Part shown: one piece after another, positions 15,411-24,388 of the stretch
Position numbering within the stretch: position 1 is the stretch's first letter
How the letters are laid out: each line of letters begins with the position of its first letter
Assembly: GCF_029948125.1 (NCBI RefSeq)
Contig: NZ_JASAMB010000022.1
Coordinates: 79,709 to 143,708, forward strand
Direction of reading: 5' to 3'
Length of the DNA stretch: 64,000 nucleotides
From: Catellatospora sp. KI3
GTDB lineage: Bacteria > Actinomycetota > Actinomycetes > Mycobacteriales > Micromonosporaceae
Translations under genes and position numbers: made by a program
Notes under the pieces: model-generated
What the model was told of the DNA's origin: nothing
Database searches by the model: none
The model's input: the letters and a program-made list of their open reading frames with translations, nothing else

Positions 15411-17084
15411 CTCCGGCGAATCGAGGGCCGGGAGGCGGATGGTGAAGGTGGTGCCCTGGGCGAGTTCGCTGATGAGGGTGATGTCGCCCTGGTGGTCGAG
15501 GACGATCTGGCGGGTGATGGCCAGGCCGAGGCCGCTGCCGCCGCTGGTACGGCTGCGGGCCCGGTCCGCGCGCCAGAACCGGTCGAAGACGTGCGCCCGG
15601 TCGGCGGCCGCGATACCGCTGCCCCGGTCGGTCACCGCGAGCACCGCGCTCGGCCCGGACCGGGCGGCCGACAGCGTGACCGTCGAACCCGCGGGGGAGT
15701 GCCGGACCGCGTTGGTGACGAGGTTGCCCAGGGCCTGGCGCAGCCGGTACGCGTCGGCCCGGACGAAGACGCCCGGCTCGGCCGTCACCTTCAGCTCGAC
15801 CGCGGCCGTCGACGCCGACGGCTGGTGCGCCGTCCGGCAGCTCTCCAGCAGCTCGCTCAGGCTGACCGTGGACCAGTGGTAGCGCAGCCGCCCGGCCTCG
15901 GCCAGCGCGAGGGTCTGCAGGTCGTCGACGATCCGCTGCTGCAGCAGCACCTCCTCGTGCAGCGAGTGGAACAGGGCCGCGTCCGGCGTGACCAGCCCGT
16001 CCTCCAGCGCCTCCAGGTACGCGCGCAGGTTGGACAGCGGCGTACGCAGCTCGTGCGCCACGTCGGCGATCATGCGCCGCTGCTGCTCCTCGCTGCGCTG
16101 CAGCGAGTCGGCCATGTTGTTGAAGTCCTGCGCCAGCCGTGCCAGCTCGCCGCCGCCCGCGACGGCGACCCGCTGGTCCAGGGCACCCTGGCCGAACCGG
16201 CGCGCGGCCAGCGTCAGCTCGCGGATCGGGCGCAGCACGTGCCGGCTCAGCAGCAGCGTGCACAGGATGATGGGCACCGCGACCGCGCTGACCGCCAGCG
16301 CCACCGGTGTCGCGGAGATCGTCGTCTCCTCGACCGCGACCGCCAGCTGCAGCGGCTCCGGCCCGGTGCCGCTGATCCGCGTCAGGTACGCCTCCTGCAG
16401 GCAGGTCTGCTCGGCGAGCACGGCCGCCGACTCCGTGCGGGTGCCCTTGGCGGGGTCCGTCGGGTACGTAGCCAGCTCGCACTGCTGGATCTCGATGCGG
16501 TCGTCGTCGAGCACCCGCGGCATGCTGACCAGGCCCTGCCGGCAGTCCTGGACGACGGTGGGCGCAGCGTCGAAGTAGGAGAAGGTCGGCACGCCGCCCT
16601 GCAGGGAGACGGCGACGGGGTCCACGCTGTTGCGGGTCAGGCAGGCGGCGAAGCGGATCTCCTGCCGGTACAGCTCCATGGCCTGCAGCACGGCGGAACG
16701 ACCCTTGACCCACTCCGCGCGGTTCAGCTCGAACTGCGGCCGGGGGTCGACCGAGGCGGTCATCTCCGTCACGGGATCGTTCGGTTGGCCCAGCAGCAGC
16801 GCCGTGTCGACGATGACCACGCGGGTCTCCTGCGTCTCCAGGCGGATGCGCTTGCCGTTCTGCTGCGCCAGCTGCCGGGCCAGGTCCGCGACCCGCTCCC
16901 AGGTGCCGTGGTCGCGGCCGTACTTCGTGATGCGGTCGGCCAGCTCGCGCAGGGTCTGCTGCTGCGACTGGGTGGAGGAGGCCACCTGGTTCTCGGCGAA
17001 GCGCAGGGTGAGGTACGTGCTGACGCCCATGGCCACCAGCGCGACCAGCGCCACGAGGACGAAGACCCGCAGCTTGAAGGTCAC
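15408..17084 (-). CDS. Sensor histidine kinase
   Basis: 558 residues. Membrane helix 1 is VFVLVALVALVAMGVSTYLT. A sensor region of about 220 residues outside the cell with several Cys follows, then helix 2 (VALAVSAVAVPIILCTLLL), a HAMP linker (LRPIRELTLAARRFGQGALDQRV), HisKA with DVAHELRTPLSNLRAYLEAL (His near residue 340) and HATPase_c with NLVTNAVRHSP, DRGSGI and GGSGLGLAI boxes. It phosphorylates the response regulator encoded just upstream. The GTG start overlaps that gene's stop (GTGA, 17081-17084). The open frame continues far upstream, but that part is a shadow. The signal sensed is unknown. Confidence 0.93.
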   Translation of the reverse strand: MTFKLRVFVLVALVALVAMGVSTYLTLRFAENQVASSTQSQQQTLRELADRITKYGRDHGTWERVADLARQLAQQNGKRIRLETQETRVVIVDTALLLGQPNDPVTEMTASVDPRPQFELNRAEWVKGRSAVLQAMELYRQEIRFAACLTRNSVDPVAVSLQGGVPTFSYFDAAPTVVQDCRQGLVSMPRVLDDDRIEIQQCELATYPTDPAKGTRTESAAVLAEQTCLQEAYLTRISGTGPEPLQLAVAVEETTISATPVALAVSAVAVPIILCTLLLSRHVLRPIRELTLAARRFGQGALDQRVAVAGGGELARLAQDFNNMADSLQRSEEQQRRMIADVAHELRTPLSNLRAYLEALEDGLVTPDAALFHSLHEEVLLQQRIVDDLQTLALAEAGRLRYHWSTVSLSELLESCRTAHQPSASTAAVELKVTAEPGVFVRADAYRLRQALGNLVTNAVRHSPAGSTVTLSAARSGPSAVLAVTDRGSGIAAADRAHVFDRFWRADRARSRTSGGSGLGLAITRQIVLDHQGDITLISELAQGTTFTIRLPALDSPE

Positions 17085-17773
17085 GCGGGCGCCTGCGGCA
17101 TCCGGTACCCCCGGCCGTAGACCGTCTGCACGTAGCGCGGTTCGGCCGGGTCCAGCTCCAGCTTGCGGCGCAGGTTCATCACGTGCACGTCGACGGTGCG
17201 CTCCAGCACGTCCTGGTCGAAGCCGAAGGCCCGGTCGATGATCTGCGCCCGGGTGAAGGCCCGGCCCGGCTCGGCGGCCAGCACCTCCAGGATGCCGAAC
17301 TCCTTGGCCGTCAGCGCGACCGGCCGGCCGTCCACCCGTACCTCGAACCGGGCCGCGTCCACGACCAGGTCGCCGACGACCAGCGGCGCCTTGGCCTCGC
17401 CCGCCAGCACCCCGGTGCGGCGCAGCAGCGCGCGGATGCGCGCGACGAGCTGGCGCGGGCTGTACGGCTTGGTGATGTAGTCGTCGGCACCGACGTCGAG
17501 CCCGAGCAGGATGTCGTTCTCGGTGCTGCGGGCGGTGAGCAGGATGATCGGCACGTCGGACTCGGCGCGCAGGATGTGGCACACGTCCAGCCCGTCGACC
17601 AGCGGCATCATCACGTCCAGCACCACCAGGTCGGGGCGGCGGGCGCGGCACTGGTCCAGCGCGGCGCGGCCGTCGGCCACCGACAGCACGCTGTGGCCCT
17701 CGTGCTCCAGATACATGCGGATGACGTTGGCCTGCTTCGGGTCGTCCTCGGCCACCAGGATCCGAGCCGTCAC
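17081..17773 (-). CDS. OmpR-family response regulator
   Basis: 230 residues. The receiver domain has acidic residues EDD near the start (ILVAEDDPKQ), the phospho-acceptor Asp near residue 54 in VVLDVMMPLVDG, and the conserved Lys in ITKPYSPRQL. The C-terminal winged helix (VALTAKEFGILEVLAAEPGRAFTRAQIIDRAF, RTVDVHVMNLRRKLE, VQTVYGRGYRM) binds DNA. It forms a two-gene operon with the kinase. The start at GTG 17773 (MTARILVAEDD) follows a GGGGGAGGTGGGG site. The gene is divergent from the asparagine synthetase gene with 169 bp between, so it may control it; this is inference. Confidence 0.93.
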   Translation of the reverse strand: MTARILVAEDDPKQANVIRMYLEHEGHSVLSVADGRAALDQCRARRPDLVVLDVMMPLVDGLDVCHILRAESDVPIILLTARSTENDILLGLDVGADDYITKPYSPRQLVARIRALLRRTGVLAGEAKAPLVVGDLVVDAARFEVRVDGRPVALTAKEFGILEVLAAEPGRAFTRAQIIDRAFGFDQDVLERTVDVHVMNLRRKLELDPAEPRYVQTVYGRGYRMPQAPA

Positions 17774-17942
17774 GCCCCACCTCCCCCTCGGTCTGCGGGC
17801 ATTGTGCCCACCCGCCTGTGAAGGACCTGTTAAGCCCGCGCCCAGCCGGAGCACATCGTTCGCGCATCACATCTTGATACGGCCTTAACAAGTCCCCCCA
17901 TACCTTCCGGTCGATTGCCTGCGACGGGAGGAGGGCACCACA

Positions 17943-19814
17943 ATGTGTGGCTTCGTAGTCTTCATCAGCGCCTCTGGGCTCGGCGACGCGTGCGACGCGG
18001 TGTCGGCGGGGCTGGACCTGATCCGGCACCGGGGACCCGACGACATGGTCGTCACGGCTCCGCAGCCCGGAGTGACCATGGGTTTCCAGCGGCTGGCCAT
18101 CATCGACGTGGACGGCAGCCGCCAGCCGCTGACCCACGAGCAGCGCTGGGACCTGTGCTTCAACGGCGAGATCTACAACTACCGCGAGCTGCGCGAGGAG
18201 CTGGTCCACGAGTGCGGCGCGGTGTTCGCCACCGCCGGCGACGCCGAGGTGCTGGCCGCGGCGTTCCACCACTGGGGCGCGGCCGCCGTCGAGCGGCTGC
18301 GGGGCATGTTCGCGTACGTGCTGTGGGACCGCCAGGAGCGCCGGCTCCACGCCGGACGGGACCCGTTCGGCATCAAGCCGCTGCACTACGCCCATACCCC
18401 CGACGGGTTGTGGCTGGCCAGCGAGCGCAAGTCGCTGGCGGGCGGCGGCGGGACGCTCGACGCCGACGCGCTGGCCCACTACCTGTCGCTGCAGTACGTG
18501 CCGGAGCCGTACACGATGAGCGCCGAGGTGCGCCGGGTGCCCGCCGGGTGCTCGCTCACCTACGAGCCGGGCGGCCAGGTCCAGGTGCACCGCCACTTCC
18601 AGCCGACCTTCGCCGCGGCCACGGGGGCCGACGAGAAGGCGCTGGCGGCGCAGCTGCGCGGGGCACTGCGCGACAGCGTACGGGCGCACCTGGTCGCCGA
18701 CGTGCCCGTCGGGGCGTTCCTGTCCGGCGGCGTCGACTCCAGCGCGGTCGTCGCGCTGGCCGCCGAGGTCAAGCCGGACCTGCAGGTCTTCTCCGCCGGG
18801 TTCGACATCGACGGCTACTCCGAACTGGACCTGGCCCAGGAGACCGCCATAGGGCTGGGTCTGCGGTTCACCCCGACCGTCGTCACCGCCGCCGACGTGC
18901 TGCGCGAGCTGCCCCGCATCGTGTGGCACCTGGACGACCCGCTGGCCGACCCGTCGCTGATCCCGCTGTACTTCCTGGCCCGTACCGCCTCCGAGCACGT
19001 GCGGGTGGTGCTGTCCGGCGAGGGCTCCGACGAGCTGTTCGGCGGGTACGAGATCTACCGCGAGCCGTTCGCCACCGCGCCGGTGCAGCGGCTGCCCCGC
19101 TCGGTCCAGGGCGCGCTGCGCCGCGTCTCCGCGGCGATGCCTGAGGGCGTACGCGGCAAGAGCTACCTGGCCCGCGCGACGACGCCGCTGGAGCGGCGCT
19201 ACTACGGCAACGCCCGGATGTTCGACGCCGAGCAGAAGGCGCTGCTGCTGCGCGGCCGGGCGGCGGCGCCGCGCACCGACGTGACCGACGGGGTGTACGC
19301 CCGCACGGCCGCCCTGGACCCGGTCAGCCGGATGCAGCTCATCGACCTGCACACCTGGCTGCCCGGCGACATCCTCACCAAGGCCGACCGCATGTCGATG
19401 GCCCACTCGCTGGAACTGCGCGTCCCGTTCCTGGACCGCCGCGTGTACGCGGTCGCCGCCCGCATCCCGGCGCACCTGCGCGTCTCACCCGACACCCCGC
19501 AGACCAAGAAGCTGCTCCGGTCCGCGGTGTCCGACCTGCTCCCCGCCCCGGTGGCGCAGCGCCGCAAGGTCGGCTTCGCCACCCCCGCCCGGGTATGGCT
19601 GCGCGGCGACATCGGCGACTGGGCCCACGACCTCCTGTCCACCTCCGCCGCGAGCGAGCACCTGGACCTGGAGTACGCCCGCACCCTCCTCATCGCCCAC
19701 CAGCGCTCGGAGGCCGACAACTCCCGCAAGGTCTGGACCGTCCTGATGTTCTGCCTCTGGCACGCCACCTTCATCGAACAGTCCACCCCCACCCCGGTTG
19801 CTCTGCTGCGGTGA
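17943..19814 (+). CDS. asnB: Asparagine synthase (glutamine-hydrolysing)
   Basis: 623 residues. The N-terminal class-II glutamine amidotransferase domain begins with the catalytic Cys (MCGFVVF). It has RHRGPDD, FNGEIYNYRELREEL and a glutamine-site GDAEVL. The synthetase domain carries the PP-loop GAFLSGGVDSSAV near residue 260, VLSGEGSDELFGGYE and LPGDILTKADRMSMAHSLELRVPFLD. It converts aspartate and glutamine to asparagine using ATP. AsnB-like enzymes also occur in peptide modification and envelope amidation, so physiological use is uncertain. A GGGAGGAGG site precedes the ATG. The stop codon lies in the TGATCA that opens repeat copy B. Confidence 0.93.
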   Translation: MCGFVVFISASGLGDACDAVSAGLDLIRHRGPDDMVVTAPQPGVTMGFQRLAIIDVDGSRQPLTHEQRWDLCFNGEIYNYRELREELVHECGAVFATAGDAEVLAAAFHHWGAAAVERLRGMFAYVLWDRQERRLHAGRDPFGIKPLHYAHTPDGLWLASERKSLAGGGGTLDADALAHYLSLQYVPEPYTMSAEVRRVPAGCSLTYEPGGQVQVHRHFQPTFAAATGADEKALAAQLRGALRDSVRAHLVADVPVGAFLSGGVDSSAVVALAAEVKPDLQVFSAGFDIDGYSELDLAQETAIGLGLRFTPTVVTAADVLRELPRIVWHLDDPLADPSLIPLYFLARTASEHVRVVLSGEGSDELFGGYEIYREPFATAPVQRLPRSVQGALRRVSAAMPEGVRGKSYLARATTPLERRYYGNARMFDAEQKALLLRGRAAAPRTDVTDGVYARTAALDPVSRMQLIDLHTWLPGDILTKADRMSMAHSLELRVPFLDRRVYAVAARIPAHLRVSPDTPQTKKLLRSAVSDLLPAPVAQRRKVGFATPARVWLRGDIGDWAHDLLSTSAASEHLDLEYARTLLIAHQRSEADNSRKVWTVLMFCLWHATFIEQSTPTPVALLR

Positions 19815-19868
19815 TCATGAACCTATGGCACGGCTCGACGGCGTGTCGCCGGCACAGCTTCCTGATCA
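19812..19868. repeat. 57-bp dispersed repeat bounded by TGATCA, copy B
   Basis: Same orientation as copy A at 15354-15410 and nearly identical to it: only a few substitutions in 57 bp. The opening TGATCA supplies the asnB stop codon. The rest is non-coding. Confidence 0.85.
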
Positions 19869-19916
19869 CCAAGGTGGGCCACGGGTAGCGGGCGCCTGTT
19901 CGGCGGTCGACAGCCG

Positions 19917-19983
19917 GATGATCGGCGTCCTCGGACACAATCGCGCTGACAGGCCGAGGGTTAGACCGAGGACGCCGATCATC
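19917..19983. repeat. Long inverted repeat in the asnB-DUF4352 gap
   Basis: Perfect 18-bp arms GATGATCGGCGTCCTCGG (19917-19934) and its complement (19966-19983) around a 31-nt loop. With copy B and the next hairpin it fills most of the 352-bp space (19815-20166) between convergent genes, in which no gene was found. Confidence 0.75.
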
Positions 19984-20106
19984 GACCGAAATGACCCCGG
20001 AGATCACGACCTCAGGTCACAACACTGCACAGCTAGACAGCCGAGACCCCGCTTTTCGTCCGCATTCGCCGATCGCCGACGAGAAGGGCGGCTCAGATCG
20101 GCATGA

Positions 20107-20151
20107 AGATCCGTCGACCTTGTTATGGCGGGTAACAAGGTCGACGGATCT
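20107..20151 (-). terminator. 19-bp perfect hairpin after the DUF4352-like gene
   Basis: Perfect arms AGATCCGTCGACCTTGTTA (20107-20125) and complement (20133-20151) with a 7-nt loop, 15 bp beyond the stop codon of the minus-strand gene. It could act as terminator; the length of the stem also fits the palindromic repeat elements seen elsewhere in the window. Confidence 0.65.
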
Positions 20152-20166
20152 GTCGAAGCGAGGGCG

Positions 20167-20850
20167 TCAGGTGGTCCAGTAGCCCTGCGGATCACCGAAG
20201 TCGTCGGACAGTTCGACCTTGAGATGCGCGACCTTCTCCGGGTCGACGTCGAAGATGACGTAACCGTTCTTTCGCTGACCCTGCTGGACGGTCGTCATGA
20301 AATCGAGCTGCGGCTCGATGCCGACGACGAGCACCTCGGTCTGATAGACCGTTCCGTCGGTGGCCACCAGGCGGAAGTTGGTCGGACCGAGATCGGTGGT
20401 CCCCTTGGTGGCGAGAATATCGACCATGACCGCAACGAACTGACCGCGGTTCGGCTGAGTGAACTGGTTGTCTGACTTCGCCTTCTTGACCGACTTGATG
20501 GTTACTCGCGTCTCAGTACTGCGGGACTTCATGTTCACCGCCTGACCTACCTTGACGGTGACCGGACCGTCCGGCTCGGCGGGAGGCGGGGCGGAGGATG
20601 CAGATGGGGATGGCGCCGGGACGCTCGGATCGCTTTTCGCATCGGCGGCCGGGGCTGCCGCACCGGGTGCGTCGGGCGTGTCGTCGCCACTGGTCAGCAC
20701 GATGACCGTGCCCATTCCGCAGCAGGCGAGAATGAGCACTCCGACGACTATCGCGATAATTCCGCCGGTGCCGAGGCCTTTCTTGGGCGGGGCCGCCTGA
20801 TACACGGGGCCGTTCGGATATGTCGGCGGGCCGTAGTTCTCATTTGTCAC
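20167..20850 (-). CDS. Membrane-anchored DUF4352-like protein
   Basis: 227 residues from a GTG start (MTNENYGPPTYPNGP). A short Pro-rich cytosolic head is followed by one membrane helix (GGIIAIVVGVLILACCGMGTVIVL). An Ala/Pro/Ser-rich linker of about 50 residues leads to an extracellular beta-sandwich domain with KVGQAVNMKSRSTETRVTIKSVKKA, FVAVMVDILATKGTTDLGPTNFRLVATDGTVYQ and GQRKNGYVIFDVD. This pattern matches DUF4352 (telokin/immunoglobulin-like). The role of such proteins is unknown. The open frame continues upstream to 21051, but the added part is atypical. Confidence 0.7.
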   Translation of the reverse strand: MTNENYGPPTYPNGPVYQAAPPKKGLGTGGIIAIVVGVLILACCGMGTVIVLTSGDDTPDAPGAAAPAADAKSDPSVPAPSPSASSAPPPAEPDGPVTVKVGQAVNMKSRSTETRVTIKSVKKAKSDNQFTQPNRGQFVAVMVDILATKGTTDLGPTNFRLVATDGTVYQTEVLVVGIEPQLDFMTTVQQGQRKNGYVIFDVDPEKVAHLKVELSDDFGDPQGYWTT

Positions 20851-21513
20851 CTGCCAAATGCTAGGCAGATCGTGGCCTGGGGAAACGGGGTCAACGGCCA
20901 CGTTTGGTGTCGGACAGGTCACGCTGAGGCGTCGAAGCGCCCCCTGCGGGCACGCCGTTTCGTCGGACATCTGCCGCGTTGGGTGATCCACGACGACGCC
21001 CGGAGCCGATCGGCGGCACGAGGGCGGGCATGGGCGGAGTCGATCGGGCAATGCCGGTTCGCGATCGGTCCTCCCCCGTTGTCCGCAGCGGCATTTCCGC
21101 GAATGTCACCTATGATGTGCCGGCGTGTTCAATGCGGCCCTGTCGGCTGCCAGTCCGCGAAATGTGCGATCAACTTTCCGCCATGCAGGCGTTGCTCGCA
21201 TGGGTGCGACCGACCGCATTGTCTGCAGCATCCCGTCGTATCCCGGCGGTGCGCCGACAGCAGGCCTGCTCCGTAGGCTGCTTGAGCCTTCGCATAGCGG
21301 CTGAACTCTCTTTCGCCGATCGGATCTCCCGTATCCGGCCTCTCTTGACGTCGAAGGTCGCCGTAGTGCTTACTTAACCTAGTAGCTGACCATTGTGGAC
21401 ATGTGCTGGATTGCGACAGAGCCGAAGGCGTCCTGACGTTAGCCCCGGGAACGGGACAGGCACGTCGGCCACTGGGTAGGCCACGTTGTGGACCGGCGAA
21501 CTGTGGGGTGGGT
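20851..21513. other. 663-bp intergenic region
   Basis: No convincing gene. Frames present on both strands have irregular codon use and no recognisable product. The right end is less GC-rich; TTGACG at about 21343 and an AT-rich TACTTAACCTAG about 20 nt later could be the promoter of the XRE regulator gene. No long repeat was seen. Confidence 0.4.
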
Positions 21514-22833
21514 GTGCAGCCGTATCGCGAGTCATTGGGGGCGCTGATCGCGAGTCGGCGACGGGAACTCGGTCAGAGCCAGGATCGACTGGCCGACCAG
21601 CTGTGTGCCGTCGTCGGCAGACCGACCTTCACCAAGAACGAGATCTCCCGCTACGAACGGGAGGAGCGCCTGCCGACCGGCGACATCCTGCGCGCGCTGG
21701 CGGAAGTGCTCGGCTTGTCCATCAGCCGCCTCGAAGCGGCGGCCGCGCTGACCCGGAGGCTCCGGCGGGCGGGCGCCACCGCGAAGCGACTCGACCGAGG
21801 GACTCCATCGGGCAATCTCGACGGTACCGTGGAGGCAGGCGGGCTGCGTCCCGAGGAGGTTGAGACGGAACGGCGAGAGCTGTTGCGAAGCGGGGTTGCG
21901 GCGAGCCTGGTAGTTGCAGGCTGGCCGGTCTCCGCTGGCCCGCATCTTGACCTGCCCCGCCGGATCACGCTCGAGCATGCCGCTGAGCTACGCGACACCA
22001 CGAGCCTCTATCGAACCTGGGTGAGCCGCCATGGTGGCGGCGGCCTCGGCCGCCACGTCTCCGTGCTGCTTGAGCGCGCCGCCGTGATGCACAGTGCCGC
22101 ATCCGGCGAGTCTGTACGTCAGGCACTGCTGGAACGCATCGCGGACATCGCGGGCCTGGGTGCGTACGTCGCGAGAGATGTCGAGGACCACGACAACGCC
22201 CAGCAGCTCTACGGCCTCGCGTTGCAGGCCGCCCGAGCGGCAGGCGATCCCCGGCTGGGCGGCCACCTGATCGCGCGGATGGCGGGCCACAACATCGAGA
22301 TGCGCCGCCCCGACGACACCCTCGACCTGCTCGACGGGGCCCGCCGCGCGGCCAGGTCCGTCCTAGGCCCAGCGGAGCGCGCCAATCAGCTCTGTATCGA
22401 GGCATGGGCAAACGCCCAGCGCGGCGACGCCCAGGCGGTGGCCCGATCGGTCGGCCAAGCGGAGGAGGAGTTCAGCCGCGCGGGAGGCGGTGCGGCACAC
22501 GACTGGGGCAGCCAGCACGTGACCGAGGCGGAGCTGTACAGCCTGACCGGCGCCGCCCACGCCGACCTGGCCAGGTCGAACCCGCGCTACGGCGAGGAGG
22601 CGGTGCGGCGTCTCCGCCGGGCGATCAGTCTCCGCGACCCGGCGCAGGCCCGCAACCGGACTCTCGACCTGGTCAGCCTGGCCGAGGTCTTGGCGGTGTC
22701 GGGCGACCGCCGCGAGGCGACCGTGTACGCGGGCCAGGCCGTCGCCAACGTCGAAGCCATCACCTCAGCCCGCCTCAACCGCCGCATCGTCGATCTCAGC
22801 CGCCTGCTGGGCCGAGCGCCGCAGCCGTCCTGA
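21514..22833 (+). CDS. XRE-family transcriptional regulator with TPR-like C-terminus
   Basis: 439 residues. The N-terminal helix-turn-helix (LGALIASRRRELGQSQDRLADQLC, FTKNEISRYEREERLPTGDILRALAEVLGLS) is of the Cro/XRE type. A linker leads to about 300 residues of alpha-helical repeats (NAQQLYGLALQAARAAGDPRLGGHLIARM, WANAQRGDAQAVARSVGQAEEEF, REATVYAGQAVANVEAI) resembling TPR regulators common in streptomycetes and relatives, where the repeats sense a ligand or peptide. The start codon is one of two nearby GTGs (21508, 21514). No target is evident; the P-loop kinase gene follows after 42 bp. Confidence 0.8.
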   Translation: MQPYRESLGALIASRRRELGQSQDRLADQLCAVVGRPTFTKNEISRYEREERLPTGDILRALAEVLGLSISRLEAAAALTRRLRRAGATAKRLDRGTPSGNLDGTVEAGGLRPEEVETERRELLRSGVAASLVVAGWPVSAGPHLDLPRRITLEHAAELRDTTSLYRTWVSRHGGGGLGRHVSVLLERAAVMHSAASGESVRQALLERIADIAGLGAYVARDVEDHDNAQQLYGLALQAARAAGDPRLGGHLIARMAGHNIEMRRPDDTLDLLDGARRAARSVLGPAERANQLCIEAWANAQRGDAQAVARSVGQAEEEFSRAGGGAAHDWGSQHVTEAELYSLTGAAHADLARSNPRYGEEAVRRLRRAISLRDPAQARNRTLDLVSLAEVLAVSGDRREATVYAGQAVANVEAITSARLNRRIVDLSRLLGRAPQPS

Positions 22834-22875
22834 ACTCGCGCGACGCCTCGATCATGAGCGGGCACGATGGGCGCC

Positions 22876-23412
22876 ATGAGATCACGCCCGACGCTGTACG
22901 TCATGATCGGCCAGCCTGGTGCGGGTAAGACGACCAGGGCTCGCGAGCTGGAACGCGACCACGGCGCACTGCGGTTCACCCCCGACGACTGGATGATCCC
23001 GCTGTTCGGTGAGCCTGAGGCCGACGGCCGCCGTGACATCCTGGAGGGCCGCTTCGTCTGGCTGGCCATGCGGGCCCTGCGCCTGGGCACGAACGTCATC
23101 CTGGATTTCGGCGTATGGACGAAAGCCGAGCGCTCCGCCCTCCGCCACCTCGCCGCTCAGGCCGGCGCGGACTGCGTCCTGGTCTACCTCCCGATCGACC
23201 CGCCCGAGCAACTCGCCCGCGTCCAGTCCCGCCAGGCCACCGACCCCGGCTCGACCTTCCCCATCACCCCCGCCGACCTGACCGAGTACCGCCGCCTGTT
23301 CCAGGCTCCGGACGGCGCGGAACTGGCTGGTGAGCATGTCGAGCCACCTCCGACGGGCTGCGCCGACTGGGCCGCGTGGGCGGCAGGACGCTGGCCGACC
23401 TCGCTCGGGTGA
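22876..23412 (+). CDS. P-loop kinase (AAA/zeta-toxin-like ATP-binding protein)
   Basis: 178 residues. Walker A GQPGAGKTT is at residues 14-22. A Walker-B-like NVILDFGVWT follows, then a LID-like region (QLARVQSRQATDPGSTFPITPADLTEYRRLFQAPDGAE), as in small nucleotide or sugar kinases and in zeta-toxin-like P-loop proteins. Substrate unknown. An in-frame ATG at 22867 is possible, but the start at 22876 stands 7 nt after a CACGAT box, matching other leaderless genes here. Confidence 0.75.
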   Translation: MRSRPTLYVMIGQPGAGKTTRARELERDHGALRFTPDDWMIPLFGEPEADGRRDILEGRFVWLAMRALRLGTNVILDFGVWTKAERSALRHLAAQAGADCVLVYLPIDPPEQLARVQSRQATDPGSTFPITPADLTEYRRLFQAPDGAELAGEHVEPPPTGCADWAAWAAGRWPTSLG

Positions 23413-23613
23413 CGGGGCGGACCTCCGGCGCCACGCTTAGGTACAGGCAGGAGACATGATCCGCGCCCGATATCCGAGGGCTGGTCGGCGCCATGGTGTG
23501 CCGTGGCAGCCGACCGAAAAGGGCTGATCGGCCAACGCCGACGCCGACGATTCGTGCATCTATGTCTCATCGTCGGACAGTGATCAGGCGTGTACGGCGG
23601 GTACGGTTCGCTG

Positions 23614-24123
23614 ATGTCCGATGCAGAGTTCCGGGTTGGTCCCGGCGTGCCCATGCCTAGCGACCCTCATTTCATGCCGCCGACACCGATGCAGCCGAGG
23701 AAGCGCAGAACGGGTCTCCTCATCGGCCTTGGGGCGTTTGCCGCCGTCGCGGTGATAGTGGGTGCGGGACTGCTGGTGTGGGTGATGCTCGACAAGACTC
23801 CGGTAGGTGAGGCCGCAGCCGCGGTCACTCAGTCGCCGCTTGAGAAGGCTGCTAGACAGTGCGCCAACGGCAACCGCTTCGTGACCATTGGTGACGGCGG
23901 CAAGACGCTCATGTTCAACACTCAGGGTGAGGAGCGCGACGGCGTCAGCATCACGACGCTTGAATGCTTCCTGCGGGAGCTGGAAGTCAGCGACGCCATC
24001 ATCGCGGAGATCGATACGACCCGCGCCCTTGACGGTCGCCAGACCGGAGACTGGGGCGACTATCACGGCTCATGGACATACCATCCTGACAACGGCCTCC
24101 AGATGATCGTCACGATGAAGTAG
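23614..24123 (+). CDS. Single-span membrane protein, unknown function
   Basis: 169 residues. A Pro-rich cytosolic head (VGPGVPMPSDPHFMPPTPMQPRKRR) precedes one hydrophobic helix (GLLIGLGAFAAVAVIVGAGLLVWVML). The external domain of about 90 residues has two Cys (ARQCANGNRFVT, TTLECFLREL) that may pair. No family was recognised. The ATG at 23614 follows a TACGGT box (23602-23607) by 6 nt; a GTG at 23590 is an alternative. Confidence 0.55.
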   Translation: MSDAEFRVGPGVPMPSDPHFMPPTPMQPRKRRTGLLIGLGAFAAVAVIVGAGLLVWVMLDKTPVGEAAAAVTQSPLEKAARQCANGNRFVTIGDGGKTLMFNTQGEERDGVSITTLECFLRELEVSDAIIAEIDTTRALDGRQTGDWGDYHGSWTYHPDNGLQMIVTMK

Positions 24124-24306
24124 CTTGCCACGCGAGCCGTATGCATAGCGGGCCACGAGAGCAGCTTGCTTAACCGACCAAGGCTGCATACCGATGCGAC
24201 GTCCGCCGTGCGAGAGCTACCCGGATCCGGACCGTTTGCTGGCACCCGTCGTCCGCGTTGTGTCCCCTGGCTGCGGGTTCCTACCCGCCGGTTCACCTCG
24301 GCCAGG

Positions 24307-24363
24307 TGATCACGGTGCCGGGGTGGGGACACGCCGCCGAGCATGTCCATAAGTTCATGATCA
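24307..24363. repeat. 57-bp dispersed repeat bounded by TGATCA, copy C (inverted)
   Basis: On the minus strand it begins TGATCATGAACTTATGG like copies A and B and ends with TGATCA at exactly the same distance. The middle is more diverged. It lies 25 bp beyond the stop codon of the DNA glycosylase gene, so all three copies sit at 3' ends of genes. Confidence 0.7.
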
Positions 24364-24388
24364 ACCGGGGCGGGCGGGGGCCCCGGGG

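Noticed and set aside
17085..19475. N-terminal extension of the histidine kinase frame to 1355 residues
   Set aside because: The extra part runs antisense through asnB and the response regulator. The kinase begins normally at the GTG overlapping the regulator's stop.
20872..21377. Reading frames in the gap before the XRE regulator
   Set aside because: Codon use is irregular, no ribosome sites or conserved motifs; overlapping alternatives in several frames look equally random.
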